Assembly (NCBI GenBank): GCA_027491335.1
Contig: JAIXWJ010000003.1
Coordinates: 1-40,585, forward strand
Length of the DNA: 40,585 bases
Source: Actinomycetes bacterium
GTDB taxonomy: Bacteria; Actinomycetota; Acidimicrobiia; Acidimicrobiales; Ilumatobacteraceae
Reading direction: 5' to 3'
A program made the translations under genes and the position numbers. The notes under the pieces were generated by a model. It searched no databases. It saw only the letters and a program-made list of their open reading frames with translations, and was not told where the DNA came from. This document shows positions 34,129-40,585 of this stretch, one piece after another. The number at the start of each line of letters is the position of its first letter. Within the stretch, counting starts at the first letter, position 1.

Positions 34129-34890
34129 ATGTCGGATGTCCGAGCACGAACTCGGGTGGAGGATTCCACCGGACCGGTGTGGACGGTGGTGGTGGCCGGC
34201 GGTTCCGGTCGTCGCTTCGGAGCGATGAAGCAATACGAGTCTCTCGGAGATCGACGCGTGGTGGACCATGCGGTGGAAACCGCGCGACTCGTCGGCGACG
34301 GCGTGGTGTTGGTGTTGCCGGAATCGGATGTGGCGGACGAGATGACACGGGGTTCGACGTCGCGGGATTCCCAACCGAATGTGATCGTGGTGGCCGGCGG
34401 CCCCACGCGCACCGCCAGCGTGCGCAACGGTCTGGCGGAGGTTCCCGCCGATGCGGGCATCGTGTTGGTGCACGACGGTGCTCGACCCTTCGCCTCGGCC
34501 AATTTGTATCGCTTGGTGATCGACGCGGTGCGTGGCGGGGCCGATGGGGCGGTGCCCGGTCTTCCCGTGACCGACACCGTGAAGGTCATCGAGGTGGTGG
34601 AGTCCGCCAGCATCGGCCTGAGCGGTTCGGTGGTGCCGCACATCGTGGACACCCCCGATCGTGCGACACTCCTGGCGGTTCAGACGCCGCAAGGCTTCGC
34701 GGCGGATGTTTTGCGACGGGCGTATCTGTCGGAGGTGGACGCGTCCGATGACTCCGCCCTCGTGGAGTCCATCGGCGGTACCGTCATTGCCGTGCCCGGT
34801 GAGATCGACAATCGCAAGATCACCCATCCCGAGGATTTGGTGTGGGCCCGCGACCTGCTGGCTCGACGCGATGGCACGGTGATGTCATGA
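34129..34890 (+). CDS. ispD: IspD, 2-C-methyl-D-erythritol 4-phosphate cytidylyltransferase
   Basis: 253 residues. VVVAGGSGRRFGAMKQY near residues 20-36 is the CTP-binding Gly-rich loop with the conserved Arg and Lys; the later VLVHDGARPF and PVTDTVK motifs complete the family signature. It joins CTP to methylerythritol phosphate in the non-mevalonate isoprenoid pathway. ATG 34129 is chosen over in-frame upstream codons from the -10 position and divergence from the Crp gene. Its TGA overlaps the ispF ATG. The pathway feeds the polyprenyl synthase at 13383. Confidence 0.96.
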   Translation: MSDVRARTRVEDSTGPVWTVVVAGGSGRRFGAMKQYESLGDRRVVDHAVETARLVGDGVVLVLPESDVADEMTRGSTSRDSQPNVIVVAGGPTRTASVRNGLAEVPADAGIVLVHDGARPFASANLYRLVIDAVRGGADGAVPGLPVTDTVKVIEVVESASIGLSGSVVPHIVDTPDRATLLAVQTPQGFAADVLRRAYLSEVDASDDSALVESIGGTVIAVPGEIDNRKITHPEDLVWARDLLARRDGTVMS

Positions 34891-35390
34891 GCATCGACGC
34901 GATTCGCGTGGGCCAGGGTTTCGATATCCATCGATTCACCGACGATCCCGAGCGCCGTCTGGTGCTGGGTGGCGTGGTGTTCGAGGGTGCGCGAGGTTTG
35001 GTGGGGCACAGCGATGCCGACGTGATCGCGCACGCGTGCGCCGACGCCTTGTTGGGTGCGGCCGGCATGGGCGACATCGGCGAACACTTCCCCGACACCG
35101 ATCCGCAGTGGAAGGGCGTCGATTCGTTGGTGATTCTGGATCGCGTGGCCGCGATGGTGCGCTCGGCGGGATGGACCGTGGGCAACATCGACTGCAGCGT
35201 GGTGTGCGAGGAGCCCAAGTTGGCCCCGCATCGCGACGCGATGCAGCGCAAGTTGAGCGACGTCACCGGTGCGCCGGTGTCGGTGAAAGGGCGACGCGCC
35301 GAGGGCCTCGGTGCGCTCGGTCGTCGCGAAGGCATCGCGTGCTGGGCGTCGGCCGTGATTTATCGAGTCGACAGCAGGAGTGAGATCTGA
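34887..35390 (+). CDS. ispF: IspF, 2-C-methyl-D-erythritol 2,4-cyclodiphosphate synthase
   Basis: 167 residues. RVGQGFDIHRF gives the zinc-binding Asp and His, GHSDADVIAHACADALLG the third ligand and core helix, and FPDTDPQWKG the substrate loop. It cyclises the CDP-methylerythritol phosphate product to the cyclodiphosphate. ATGA overlap with ispD upstream and TGATG overlap with rlmB downstream show a coupled operon. Separate IspD and IspF genes here, not the fused form. Confidence 0.97.
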   Translation: MSIDAIRVGQGFDIHRFTDDPERRLVLGGVVFEGARGLVGHSDADVIAHACADALLGAAGMGDIGEHFPDTDPQWKGVDSLVILDRVAAMVRSAGWTVGNIDCSVVCEEPKLAPHRDAMQRKLSDVTGAPVSVKGRRAEGLGALGRREGIACWASAVIYRVDSRSEI

Positions 35391-36382
35391 TGGCCGCACG
35401 CAAAGGAACGGGACCGCGCAAATCGACGGGCAAGCCGAAGCCGGTGTCGATGGGCAAGGGCAAGCCGGCCAAGCCGCGCACTTCGTCGGCTGGATCGGGC
35501 AAGGGTCGCAATCTGGGACCGAGCGCGCGTGGTCCTCGCGTGGTGGATTCGCGCGGTGCCGGTCGAACCGGTGCGGTGAAGCCGGGCAAGACCGCCGGTC
35601 GTGGTGCCGGTCGCGCGGCGACGGCCGAGAAGGACGACGATCTGGGCGGCACGCAGATCGAGGGTCGTCAAGCGGTGCGCGAGTTGTTGATCGCCGGTCG
35701 TCGTCGGGTGCACGAGGTGTGGTTGGCCGCCGATCTCGACGAGAGTGACGTGGTGGAGGACATTCGCGATCTCGCTCGCGCCAACCGCGTGTTGGTGGTG
35801 GAGGTCAGTCGCAAGAAGTTGGAGTACACCTCGCGCAGCGAGGCGCCCCAGGGTGTGTTGGCACACGCCGATCCCATTCCATCGGTGCCCATCGATGCGT
35901 TGTTGAAGCGTCGACCCGGCAAGGCGCCGTTCCTGGTGGCCGTGGATGGCGTGACCGACCCGGGCAACCTGGGCGCGTTGTTGCGTTGTTGCGACGGTGC
36001 GGGTGTGGACGGCGTGATCCTTCCGCGACATCGTTCGGTGCACATCACGCCGACCGTGGCCAAGGCGTCGGTGGGTGCGGTGGAGTACGTGCCCATGGCG
36101 GTGGTGGGTGGACTGCCCACCACGTTGGCGAAGATGCGCGAATTGGGCATCTGGGTGGTCGGCCTCGACGACGCCGCCGACAAGAGTCTGTTCGAGTTGG
36201 GCGATTTGGCCACCGAGGGCATCTGTCTGGTGTTGGGTGCCGAGGGTCCGGGCTTGTCGCGACTGGTGCGCGAGCGCTGCGATCTGATCGTGAGCATTCC
36301 CATGAAAGGCCGCTTGAGTTCGCTGAACGTGTCGGCCGCGGCGTCGTTGGCCACCTACGAGGTGGCCCGCCACCGGCGGTGA
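35390..36382 (+). CDS. rlmB: RlmB-type 23S rRNA 2'-O-ribose methyltransferase
   Basis: 330 residues. Residues 1-80 are a very basic, low-complexity Lys/Gly/Pro/Arg extension; the SpoU substrate-binding domain starts near IEGRQAVRELL. The SPOUT methyltransferase has motif 1 DPGNLGALLR, motif 2 LVLGAEGPGLS and motif 3 IPMKGRLSSLNVSAAASLA. It methylates a guanosine ribose of 23S rRNA (position 2251 in E. coli numbering) with S-adenosylmethionine. The cysS gene that often lies between ispF and rlmB is absent here. Confidence 0.93.
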   Translation: MAARKGTGPRKSTGKPKPVSMGKGKPAKPRTSSAGSGKGRNLGPSARGPRVVDSRGAGRTGAVKPGKTAGRGAGRAATAEKDDDLGGTQIEGRQAVRELLIAGRRRVHEVWLAADLDESDVVEDIRDLARANRVLVVEVSRKKLEYTSRSEAPQGVLAHADPIPSVPIDALLKRRPGKAPFLVAVDGVTDPGNLGALLRCCDGAGVDGVILPRHRSVHITPTVAKASVGAVEYVPMAVVGGLPTTLAKMRELGIWVVGLDDAADKSLFELGDLATEGICLVLGAEGPGLSRLVRERCDLIVSIPMKGRLSSLNVSAAASLATYEVARHRR

Positions 36383-36397
36383 ACCTGGGCGAGAATC

Positions 36398-36414
36398 GGT
36401 ATCAGATTGATACC
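36398..36414. promoter_or_regulatory. Operator-like palindrome of the toxin-antitoxin operon
   Basis: GGTATCA-GAT-TGATACC, a perfect 7-base inverted repeat that overlaps the -10 box of the antitoxin gene; typical place for autoregulation by the antitoxin. Confidence 0.65.
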
Positions 36415-36416
36415 AT
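36411..36416 (+). promoter_or_regulatory. -10 box TACCAT of the toxin-antitoxin operon
   Basis: TACCAT is followed by 6 bases and ATG 36423, giving a leaderless antitoxin mRNA whose promoter is half covered by the palindrome. Confidence 0.6.
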
Positions 36417-36422
36417 TGCGTC

Positions 36423-36626
36423 ATGGCGATGACGCTTCGACTGACCGACGCCGAACAGGACGCCCTGCGGGAACGGGCCGCGGCCGAAGGCATCACGATG
36501 CAGGAGGCGGCACGACGTGCGGTTCGCGAGTTCGTGGCGCGTGGCCACCACATGGATCGTGTGCACAACGTCGCGAGTTTGATCATCGATCGACACGCTG
36601 ACGCCTTGCGTCGACTCGGCGAATGA
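36423..36626 (+). CDS. Ribbon-helix-helix-like antitoxin
   Basis: 67 residues. MAMTLRLTDAEQDALRERAAAEGITMQEAARRAVREF reads as the strand-helix-helix of a CopG/Arc-type DNA-binding domain; the C-terminal half would wrap the toxin. It would neutralise the Doc-like toxin and repress its own operon through the palindrome at 36398-36414. Its TGA overlaps the toxin ATG (ATGA at 36623-36626). Confidence 0.82.
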   Translation: MAMTLRLTDAEQDALRERAAAEGITMQEAARRAVREFVARGHHMDRVHNVASLIIDRHADALRRLGE

Positions 36627-37021
36627 ATCAGTCGAACGGAGAGTTCGAGTATCTCGACCTCGACGACCTTCTTCGTTTGGCGACGATGTTGTTGGGTGAT
36701 CCGCCCCCGGTTCGAGATCTCGGATTGTTGGGTTCGGCCGCGAGCCGTCCTTCGACGTCGGCATTCGGGCGTGATGCGTATCCGGATCTCATCACCAAGG
36801 CGGCCGCCCTGTTGCAGTCGATCGTGAACAACCATTCTCTGATCGATGGGAACAAGCGGCTCGGTTGGTTGGCGACCGCGGTCTTCCTCGAACTCAATGG
36901 ATGTCGAGCCTCGAGCATCACGAATGACGACGTGTTCGACCTCGTGATGTGGATCGCATCGTCGAACCCGGATCTTTCCGACGTCGCGGAACGGCTCGGA
37001 AATCTGACAAGTAATCTGTGA
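36623..37021 (+). CDS. Doc/Fic-family toxin
   Basis: 132 residues. The Fic motif is HSLIDGNKRLGW: His71 and the anion-hole DGNKR (75-79), close to Doc (H-x-F-x-D/N-A/G-N-K-R-T). Doc toxins phosphorylate EF-Tu; Fic relatives transfer AMP. The two core helices around it and the short length fit Doc more than long Fic proteins. The partner antitoxin gene overlaps upstream; tRNA-Thr starts 6 bases after the stop, suggesting the module sits next to a tRNA insertion point. Confidence 0.88.
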   Translation: MNQSNGEFEYLDLDDLLRLATMLLGDPPPVRDLGLLGSAASRPSTSAFGRDAYPDLITKAAALLQSIVNNHSLIDGNKRLGWLATAVFLELNGCRASSITNDDVFDLVMWIASSNPDLSDVAERLGNLTSNL

Positions 37022-37027
37022 CCCGTC

Positions 37028-37099
37028 GCCGGGTTAGCTCAGTGGTAGAGCAACCGCCTTGTAAGCGGTAGGTCGTGGGTTCAATCCCCACACCCGGCT
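37028..37099 (+). tRNA. tRNA-Thr (anticodon UGU)
   Basis: Acceptor 37028-37034 pairs with 37092-37098, anticodon stem ACCGC/GCGGT, loop CTTGTAA with anticodon TGT at 37060-37062, T arm GGTTCAATCC. CCA is not encoded. It ends 1 base before the end of the convergent uridine kinase gene. Confidence 0.96.
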
Positions 37100-37100
37100 C

Positions 37101-37745
37101 TCAGGCCAGCAGTTCGCGCACGCGCGCCAGCAACACGTCGAACGCGGCGTCGTTGTGGCCACCCTCGGGGAAGATCACGTCGGCATGGCGCTTGCTCGGT
37201 TCGATGAACTGCAAATGGCTGGGCCGCACCGTGGTGAGGTACTGGTTGATGATGCTCTCGGGGGTTCGTCCGCGGGCGACCACGTCGCGTTGCAGTCGAC
37301 GAATGAAGCGAATGTCGGCGTCGGTGTCGACGAACACCTTCAGGTCGAACAAATCACGCAGGTTCTCGTCGTACAGCGCCAGGATGCCCTCGAACACGAT
37401 GATGGGCGCGGACTTCACCACCATCACCTGGTCCGAACGATTGTGGTTCGGGTAGTCGTAGACCGGAACCTCCACCGTCTCGCCGAGAATCAGTCGACCG
37501 AGTTGGTCGTTCGTGAGATCCCAGTCGAAGGCGTCCGGGTGGTCGTAATTCGCCGCCGCCCGTTCGTCGAAAGATTGATGGTCGCGTCGTATGTAATAGG
37601 AGTCCTGCTTGATGACGGCGAGGCGATCGGCGCCCACCACATCTTCCAGACGCTCGGTGACGGTTGTTTTTCCCGAACAAGTGCCCCCGGCGACCCCAAT
37701 GACGAATGGCTTTTCGCGTGCCGAGTCGGTGTTTGCCCTGCTCAT
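37101..37745 (-). CDS. udk: Uridine kinase
   Basis: 214 residues from ATG 37745. Walker A GGTCSGKT (20-27) and the family pattern ANYDHPDAFDWDLT plus VPVYDYPNHNRS, the uridine-binding segments. It phosphorylates uridine and cytidine with ATP or GTP in the pyrimidine salvage pathway. A longer in-frame start at 37790 is rejected because the -10 box TACCCT ends 6 bases before ATG 37745. The sequence ends one base after tRNA-Thr. Confidence 0.95.
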   Translation of the reverse strand: MSRANTDSAREKPFVIGVAGGTCSGKTTVTERLEDVVGADRLAVIKQDSYYIRRDHQSFDERAAANYDHPDAFDWDLTNDQLGRLILGETVEVPVYDYPNHNRSDQVMVVKSAPIIVFEGILALYDENLRDLFDLKVFVDTDADIRFIRRLQRDVVARGRTPESIINQYLTTVRPSHLQFIEPSKRHADVIFPEGGHNDAAFDVLLARVRELLA

Positions 37746-37751
37746 GGGGCA

Positions 37752-37757
37752 AGGGTA
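37752..37757 (-). promoter_or_regulatory. -10 box TACCCT of udk
   Basis: Minus-strand TACCCT, 6 bases, then ATG 37745; leaderless layout. Confidence 0.6.
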
Positions 37758-37806
37758 GCCGCGGGGGTGCTTGTAATGGGGTGCCCGCAACGGGCAGGCT
37801 TACACA

Positions 37807-38067
37807 ATGTCGTTGACCGAACGTGAACAAGCCATCCTCGATTTCGAGCGGGGCTGGTGGACCGAGGACGGGGTCAAGGATCTGATGCTGCGCGAGCGCT
37901 TCAACTGCTCGGCCGACGACTACTACAACGAACTGAACAGGCTGCTGGATAGCCCCGACGCACTGGCGTACGATCCTCTCGTCGTCCGCCGTCTGCAAAG
38001 GGCGCGCGAGCGGCGTCGACGCATGCGCCTCGATGGCACATCCGAAACCGGAGGATTGCAGGCATGA
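37807..38067 (+). CDS. DUF3263 family protein
   Basis: 86 residues. The pattern LTEREQAILDFERGWW, ERFNCSADDYYNELNRLLDSPDALAYDPLVVRRLQRARERRR matches DUF3263, a small actinobacterial family with a helix-turn-helix-like core and basic C-terminus. Function unknown; DNA binding is inference. The stop overlaps the LytR_C gene start (38064-38067), and the same gene pair occurs in mycobacteria, so they may act together. Confidence 0.93.
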   Translation: MSLTEREQAILDFERGWWTEDGVKDLMLRERFNCSADDYYNELNRLLDSPDALAYDPLVVRRLQRARERRRRMRLDGTSETGGLQA

Positions 38068-38678
38068 GCAACGATCAGTCAGCCAACGAGGGCCGCGGCC
38101 GCGGGGCCGCCGCCAACGGCGTCAGTGTCTCCACCACCCTCAGCGTCATCGTGGCCGCCATCGCGGTGTTGCTCGGCTTTCTCATCCTGCGCGATGTGAA
38201 CCGCGACCGCAACGACTCCTCGGTGCCCGTCGATACCGGCGCCACCACCACGTTGCCCGTCGACCCCACGCAGTCAACCGTGCCCACCGACAGCACCACG
38301 CTGCCGCGCACGGGTTACAAGGTGATGGTGGCCAACGCCTCGGGCGTCACCGGTTCGGCCGGCCAGATGAGCACCGCGCTGCAGGCGCAGCAGTTCATCG
38401 TCACCCAGCCCACCAACGCCGCCGAAACCGTGGGCAAGCAGACCGCCACCAAGGTGTACTACGTGCCCGGCTACGAAAGTGGCGCCGCCGCGGTCGCCCA
38501 GGTGTTGGGTGGTGTGCCCATCGAGGCCGTTCCCACTCCGGCGCCCGTGGAGTCCGGCGATTTGGGCGAGGCCACCGTGTTGGTGGTGCTCGGCACCGAT
38601 CTGGCCGGCAAGTTGTTGCCCGGCGCGTTGCCCACCGCACCCACCGACACGACGACCACCACTCTCGCCCCGGCCTGA
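38064..38678 (+). CDS. LytR_C domain membrane protein
   Basis: 204 residues. Basic and Ser/Gly-rich cytoplasmic start, one membrane helix (about 23-42), a Thr/Pro/Asp-rich periplasmic linker (about 50-85), then the LytR_C domain (about 87-180: YKVMVANASGVTGSAGQMST, ATKVYYVPGYESGAAAVAQVL) and a Thr/Pro tail. LytR_C domains usually accompany LCP ligases that attach polymers to peptidoglycan; here the domain stands alone. It is likely anchored at the cell surface. Confidence 0.92.
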   Translation: MSNDQSANEGRGRGAAANGVSVSTTLSVIVAAIAVLLGFLILRDVNRDRNDSSVPVDTGATTTLPVDPTQSTVPTDSTTLPRTGYKVMVANASGVTGSAGQMSTALQAQQFIVTQPTNAAETVGKQTATKVYYVPGYESGAAAVAQVLGGVPIEAVPTPAPVESGDLGEATVLVVLGTDLAGKLLPGALPTAPTDTTTTTLAPA

Positions 38679-38709
38679 TTCGCGCGTCGCGTCACGTCAC
38701 GACGTCGCG

Positions 38710-39720
38710 TCACGATGTCATCGCGCGCAACACGTCCAATGCGGCGTGTTCGATGCACCACAACGGTTCGTTCATCGCGCGTTCCACCCCGTTGAGCGCG
38801 CTGATATCGGCGATCGGCGAGGGCAACATCAGTTCGCGATCGAGTTCGTCGTCCAGATCCACTCGTCCGACGATGGCCCCCACGCGCTTGTTCAGTCGTG
38901 TGGCCGCTTCCATCACGCCACCGATCACCTTGCCGTCGTAACTGGTGTGGTCCAGACAACCCTCTCCGGTGATCACGATGTCGGCCGCCTTCATGCGTGA
39001 TTCGAGGTTCACCTCGTCGGCGACCAACTCGAAACCCGGAATCAACTTGCCACCGAGGGCCACCAGACCACCGGCCAAGCCACCGGCGGCTCCGGCACCT
39101 TCGATGTCGGAGACGTCGACACCGAGGTTCTCCTTGTACATCTGAACGAGTCGCTCCAATCGTCCGGTGAGCAACCGAATCTGACTTGATGTCGCACCCT
39201 TTTGCGGTGCGAACACCGACGCGGCATCGACGAACCGCGTGGTCACGTCGCAAGCGATGAGGAACTCAACACCTTTCAGACGCGCCGGCGCGTGAATGGC
39301 GCGCACCGCACCCAAACCACCATCAGTGGTGGCCGATCCACCGAGGCACACGATGATGCGTTCGGCGCCGAGATCCAACGCGCGGTCGATCAGCTCTCCG
39401 GTGCCGGTGGTGGAGGCGGCGATCGGATCGTTGTGCTCGCGACCGCCGACGAGGGTCAGGCCCGATGCGCGGGCCATCTCGATGACCGCGGTGCCCTGAT
39501 GGAATCGCCAGGCGGCCACCACGGGATCTCCCAAGGGTCCGGTGACGGTGTTCTCACGGTTCGGTCCGCCGAGAACATCGAGCGTTCCCTCGCCACCATC
39601 GGCCAACGCGACCTCGTCGCACTCGAAGCCGAGTTCCCAACACGCGTGCCCAATGGCGCGGGCAACATCGGCCGCCGACGCGGTGCCCTTGAACTTGTCG
39701 ACCGCGGCCAGAACTCGCAC
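38710..39720 (-). CDS. Glycerate 2-kinase
   Basis: 336 residues from GTG 39720. VLAAVDKFKGTASA at the start, ADGGEGTLDVL, GGSATTDGGLGAVRAI and the late DIVITGEGCLD are signatures of the GlxK/GarK glycerate kinase family. It forms phosphoglycerate from D-glycerate with ATP, linking glycolate/glyoxylate or sugar-acid metabolism to glycolysis. The frame stays open for another 276 codons upstream, but that is antisense to the lipoprotein and MoaD-like genes. A CAGACT box lies 6 bases upstream of the start. Confidence 0.93.
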   Translation of the reverse strand: MRVLAAVDKFKGTASAADVARAIGHACWELGFECDEVALADGGEGTLDVLGGPNRENTVTGPLGDPVVAAWRFHQGTAVIEMARASGLTLVGGREHNDPIAASTTGTGELIDRALDLGAERIIVCLGGSATTDGGLGAVRAIHAPARLKGVEFLIACDVTTRFVDAASVFAPQKGATSSQIRLLTGRLERLVQMYKENLGVDVSDIEGAGAAGGLAGGLVALGGKLIPGFELVADEVNLESRMKAADIVITGEGCLDHTSYDGKVIGGVMEAATRLNKRVGAIVGRVDLDDELDRELMLPSPIADISALNGVERAMNEPLWCIEHAALDVLRAMTS

Positions 39721-39726
39721 CCCGTC

Positions 39727-39732
39727 AGTCTG
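39727..39732 (-). promoter_or_regulatory. -10-like box CAGACT of the glycerate kinase gene
   Basis: Minus-strand CAGACT followed by 6 bases and GTG 39720; decides the start. Confidence 0.4.
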
Positions 39733-39752
39733 TCGCCCATTCGGACACGAAC

Positions 39753-39758
39753 TAACGT
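39753..39758 (+). promoter_or_regulatory. -10 box TAACGT before 39766
   Basis: TAACGT is followed by 7 bases and ATG 39766. Confidence 0.55.
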
Positions 39759-39765
39759 TGGGACC

Positions 39766-40095
39766 ATGAAGCGAATTCTTGGCACCAAAATTCTCGGATC
39801 GATGCTCGTGTTGTCGGGCGCCCTGTTGATGAACTCGTGCGGTGGTGACAGCGAGCCGGCCGGCGATCAGGCGGCGGCCGCCGAGCTGTACATCAAGTTG
39901 TACAGCCCATCGAATCCGGATTGCGTTCGTTCCGAGCACGACAAGGTCGACAACGCCACGGCGACACATTTGCTCGAGGCGTACACGGCGTATGAAGCAT
40001 TCGACTACGCCAAGGAAGACGCGGCGTACGCGGCCATCGACGACGAGGTCGAGACGAAGCTCACCGCGGCGTTGAACAAGTGCGCGATGGGCTGA
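39766..40095 (+). CDS. Small secreted lipoprotein
   Basis: 109 residues. Signal KRILGTKILGSMLVLSGALL and lipobox MNSC (Cys25), then a short Gly/Ser/Glu linker and an alpha-helical acidic domain with Tyr and Asp repeats (LYIKLYSPSNPDC to TKLTAALNKC), where two cysteines may form a disulfide. No family recognised. ATG 39766 follows a -10 box by 7 bases. Confidence 0.75.
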   Translation: MKRILGTKILGSMLVLSGALLMNSCGGDSEPAGDQAAAAELYIKLYSPSNPDCVRSEHDKVDNATATHLLEAYTAYEAFDYAKEDAAYAAIDDEVETKLTAALNKCAMG

Positions 40096-40106
40096 TCCCC
40101 TCACGG

Positions 40107-40136
40107 TTGGGATATTCCCGACTCGCTCGGTAGGGT
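40107..40136 (+). promoter_or_regulatory. Promoter TTGGGA-N18-TAGGGT of the MoaD-like gene
   Basis: TAGGGT (40131-40136) is 7 bases before ATG 40144, with TTGGGA (40107-40112) as -35 at 18 bases spacing. The -35 lies in the palindrome GGGATATTCCC (40109-40119), a possible operator. Confidence 0.55.
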
Positions 40137-40143
40137 TTCGTCC

Positions 40144-40419
40144 ATGGCCGTCACCGTGCGCATCCCCACCACTCTTCGTCCGCTGTCCGGAGGCAACTCG
40201 ACGGTGTCCGTCGAGGGCGCCACGCTTCGCGACGTGTTGGTCAACCTGGATGCCGCGCACCCCGGTTTCAAGGATCGTTTGCTCGACGACCAAGGCGCGT
40301 TGCGTCGCTTCGTGAATCTTTTCGTCGCCGATGACGACGTGCGTTATCTGCAGGGCCTCGACACTCCGGTGCCCGCCGGCGAGACCGTCAGCATCATTCC
40401 TGCCGTCGCTGGCGGTTGA
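40144..40419 (+). CDS. MoaD/ThiS-like small sulfur carrier
   Basis: 91 residues with the ubiquitin-like grasp fold of sulfur carriers: LRPLSGGNSTVSVEGATLRDVL early and the required C-terminal Gly-Gly (SIIPAVAGG), which is adenylated and thiolated by an E1-like enzyme. It could serve molybdopterin synthesis (MoaD) or cysteine synthesis (CysO); no moeB or cysM lies nearby to decide. Confidence 0.93.
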   Translation: MAVTVRIPTTLRPLSGGNSTVSVEGATLRDVLVNLDAAHPGFKDRLLDDQGALRRFVNLFVADDDVRYLQGLDTPVPAGETVSIIPAVAGG

Positions 40420-40442
40420 TCGATGGCGCTGTCCTGATTCTG

Positions 40443-40548
40443 TTGGGATCGCAAAGCGGTCAGAAATGGGGGTTCTTTTACCCAATGATTTCCGCGTGTG
40501 AAAGCTTGGGCGAATAAACCCCCCAAAATGACCGCTTTGCGATCCCAA
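40443..40548. repeat. 106-base inverted-repeat element with 20-base perfect ends
   Basis: TTGGGATCGCAAAGCGGTCA (40443-40462) is repeated exactly inverted at 40529-40548. Inside lie GGGGGTT (40468-40474) with AACCCCC (40517-40523) and CCCAA (40481-40485) with TTGGG (40506-40510), giving a three-stage stem with internal loops. It could be a MITE-like element or a strong structured terminator. The 37 bases beyond it are G-rich and show no gene. Confidence 0.8.
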
Positions 40549-40585
40549 TGAAAGTGGGGGTGGGGGATTAGGCGGGGAGGAGTTC

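Noticed and set aside
39721-40548. N-terminal extension of the glycerate kinase frame to 40548
   Set aside because: It would run antisense through the lipoprotein and MoaD-like genes; the family start VLAAVDKFKG begins at GTG 39720.

Overview
The window reads as chromosomal DNA of a high-GC actinobacterium (Actinomycetota), most likely an aquatic member of the Acidimicrobiia; this placement is inference from gene content. Supporting signs are a DUF3263 gene overlapping a LytR_C gene (a typical actinobacterial pair), an actinobacterial Crp, a ClpC with a long C-terminal tail, an MgtA-like mannosyltransferase, and a heliorhodopsin very close to those of freshwater actinobacteria. Most genes at the head of a transcription unit also show a -10 box (TANNNT, or a looser NANNNT) only 6-7 bases before ATG/GTG, the layout of leaderless mRNAs.

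Layout. 1-1910: end of an unknown gene, then three tightly overlapping membrane-protein genes ending in a DUF2752 protein. 1911-6600: accessory-looking, lower-GC stretch with a secreted Thr/Pro-rich protein (minus strand), a lipoprotein and a large acidic membrane-anchored protein. It carries two copies of a 50-base palindrome and a 90-base duplicate of the clpC 3' end. 6598-9162: clpC (minus). 9317-13356: two-gene sulfate-ester unit (alkylsulfatase-like MBL protein plus FGly-type arylsulfatase). 13383-15753: polyprenyl diphosphate synthase, a 57-residue Cys-rich protein, a rhodanese lipoprotein and a heliorhodopsin. 15729-17048: MFS transporter (minus). 17235-24294: seven-gene surface-polysaccharide operon (GT32, GT2, Wzx-like flippase, MgtA-like GT4, DUF2334 deacetylase-like, GT4, GNAT), closed by a strong hairpin.

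24413-29021: a CxLC protein with a DUF2256 zinc protein, a TetR regulator, tRNA-Lys(UUU), an enoyl-CoA hydratase paralogue, and copper chaperone plus CopA ATPase. 28993-32768: a sigma-like/HTH protein divergent from an orphan FtsK/EccC-type ATPase. 32781-36382: dienelactone hydrolase, Crp regulator, then ispD-ispF-rlmB. 36423-37099: a Doc/Fic toxin-antitoxin pair beside tRNA-Thr(UGU). 37101-40419: uridine kinase, DUF3263-LytR_C, glycerate kinase, a small lipoprotein and a MoaD/ThiS-like sulfur carrier. The window ends in a 106-base inverted-repeat element.

The most noteworthy items are the heliorhodopsin in a redox/thiol-flavoured neighbourhood, the palindromes and clpC-tail duplication framing an accessory island, the recurrent leaderless promoter architecture, the orphan EccC-like ATPase, and the alkylsulfatase homologue lacking part of the canonical metal motif.
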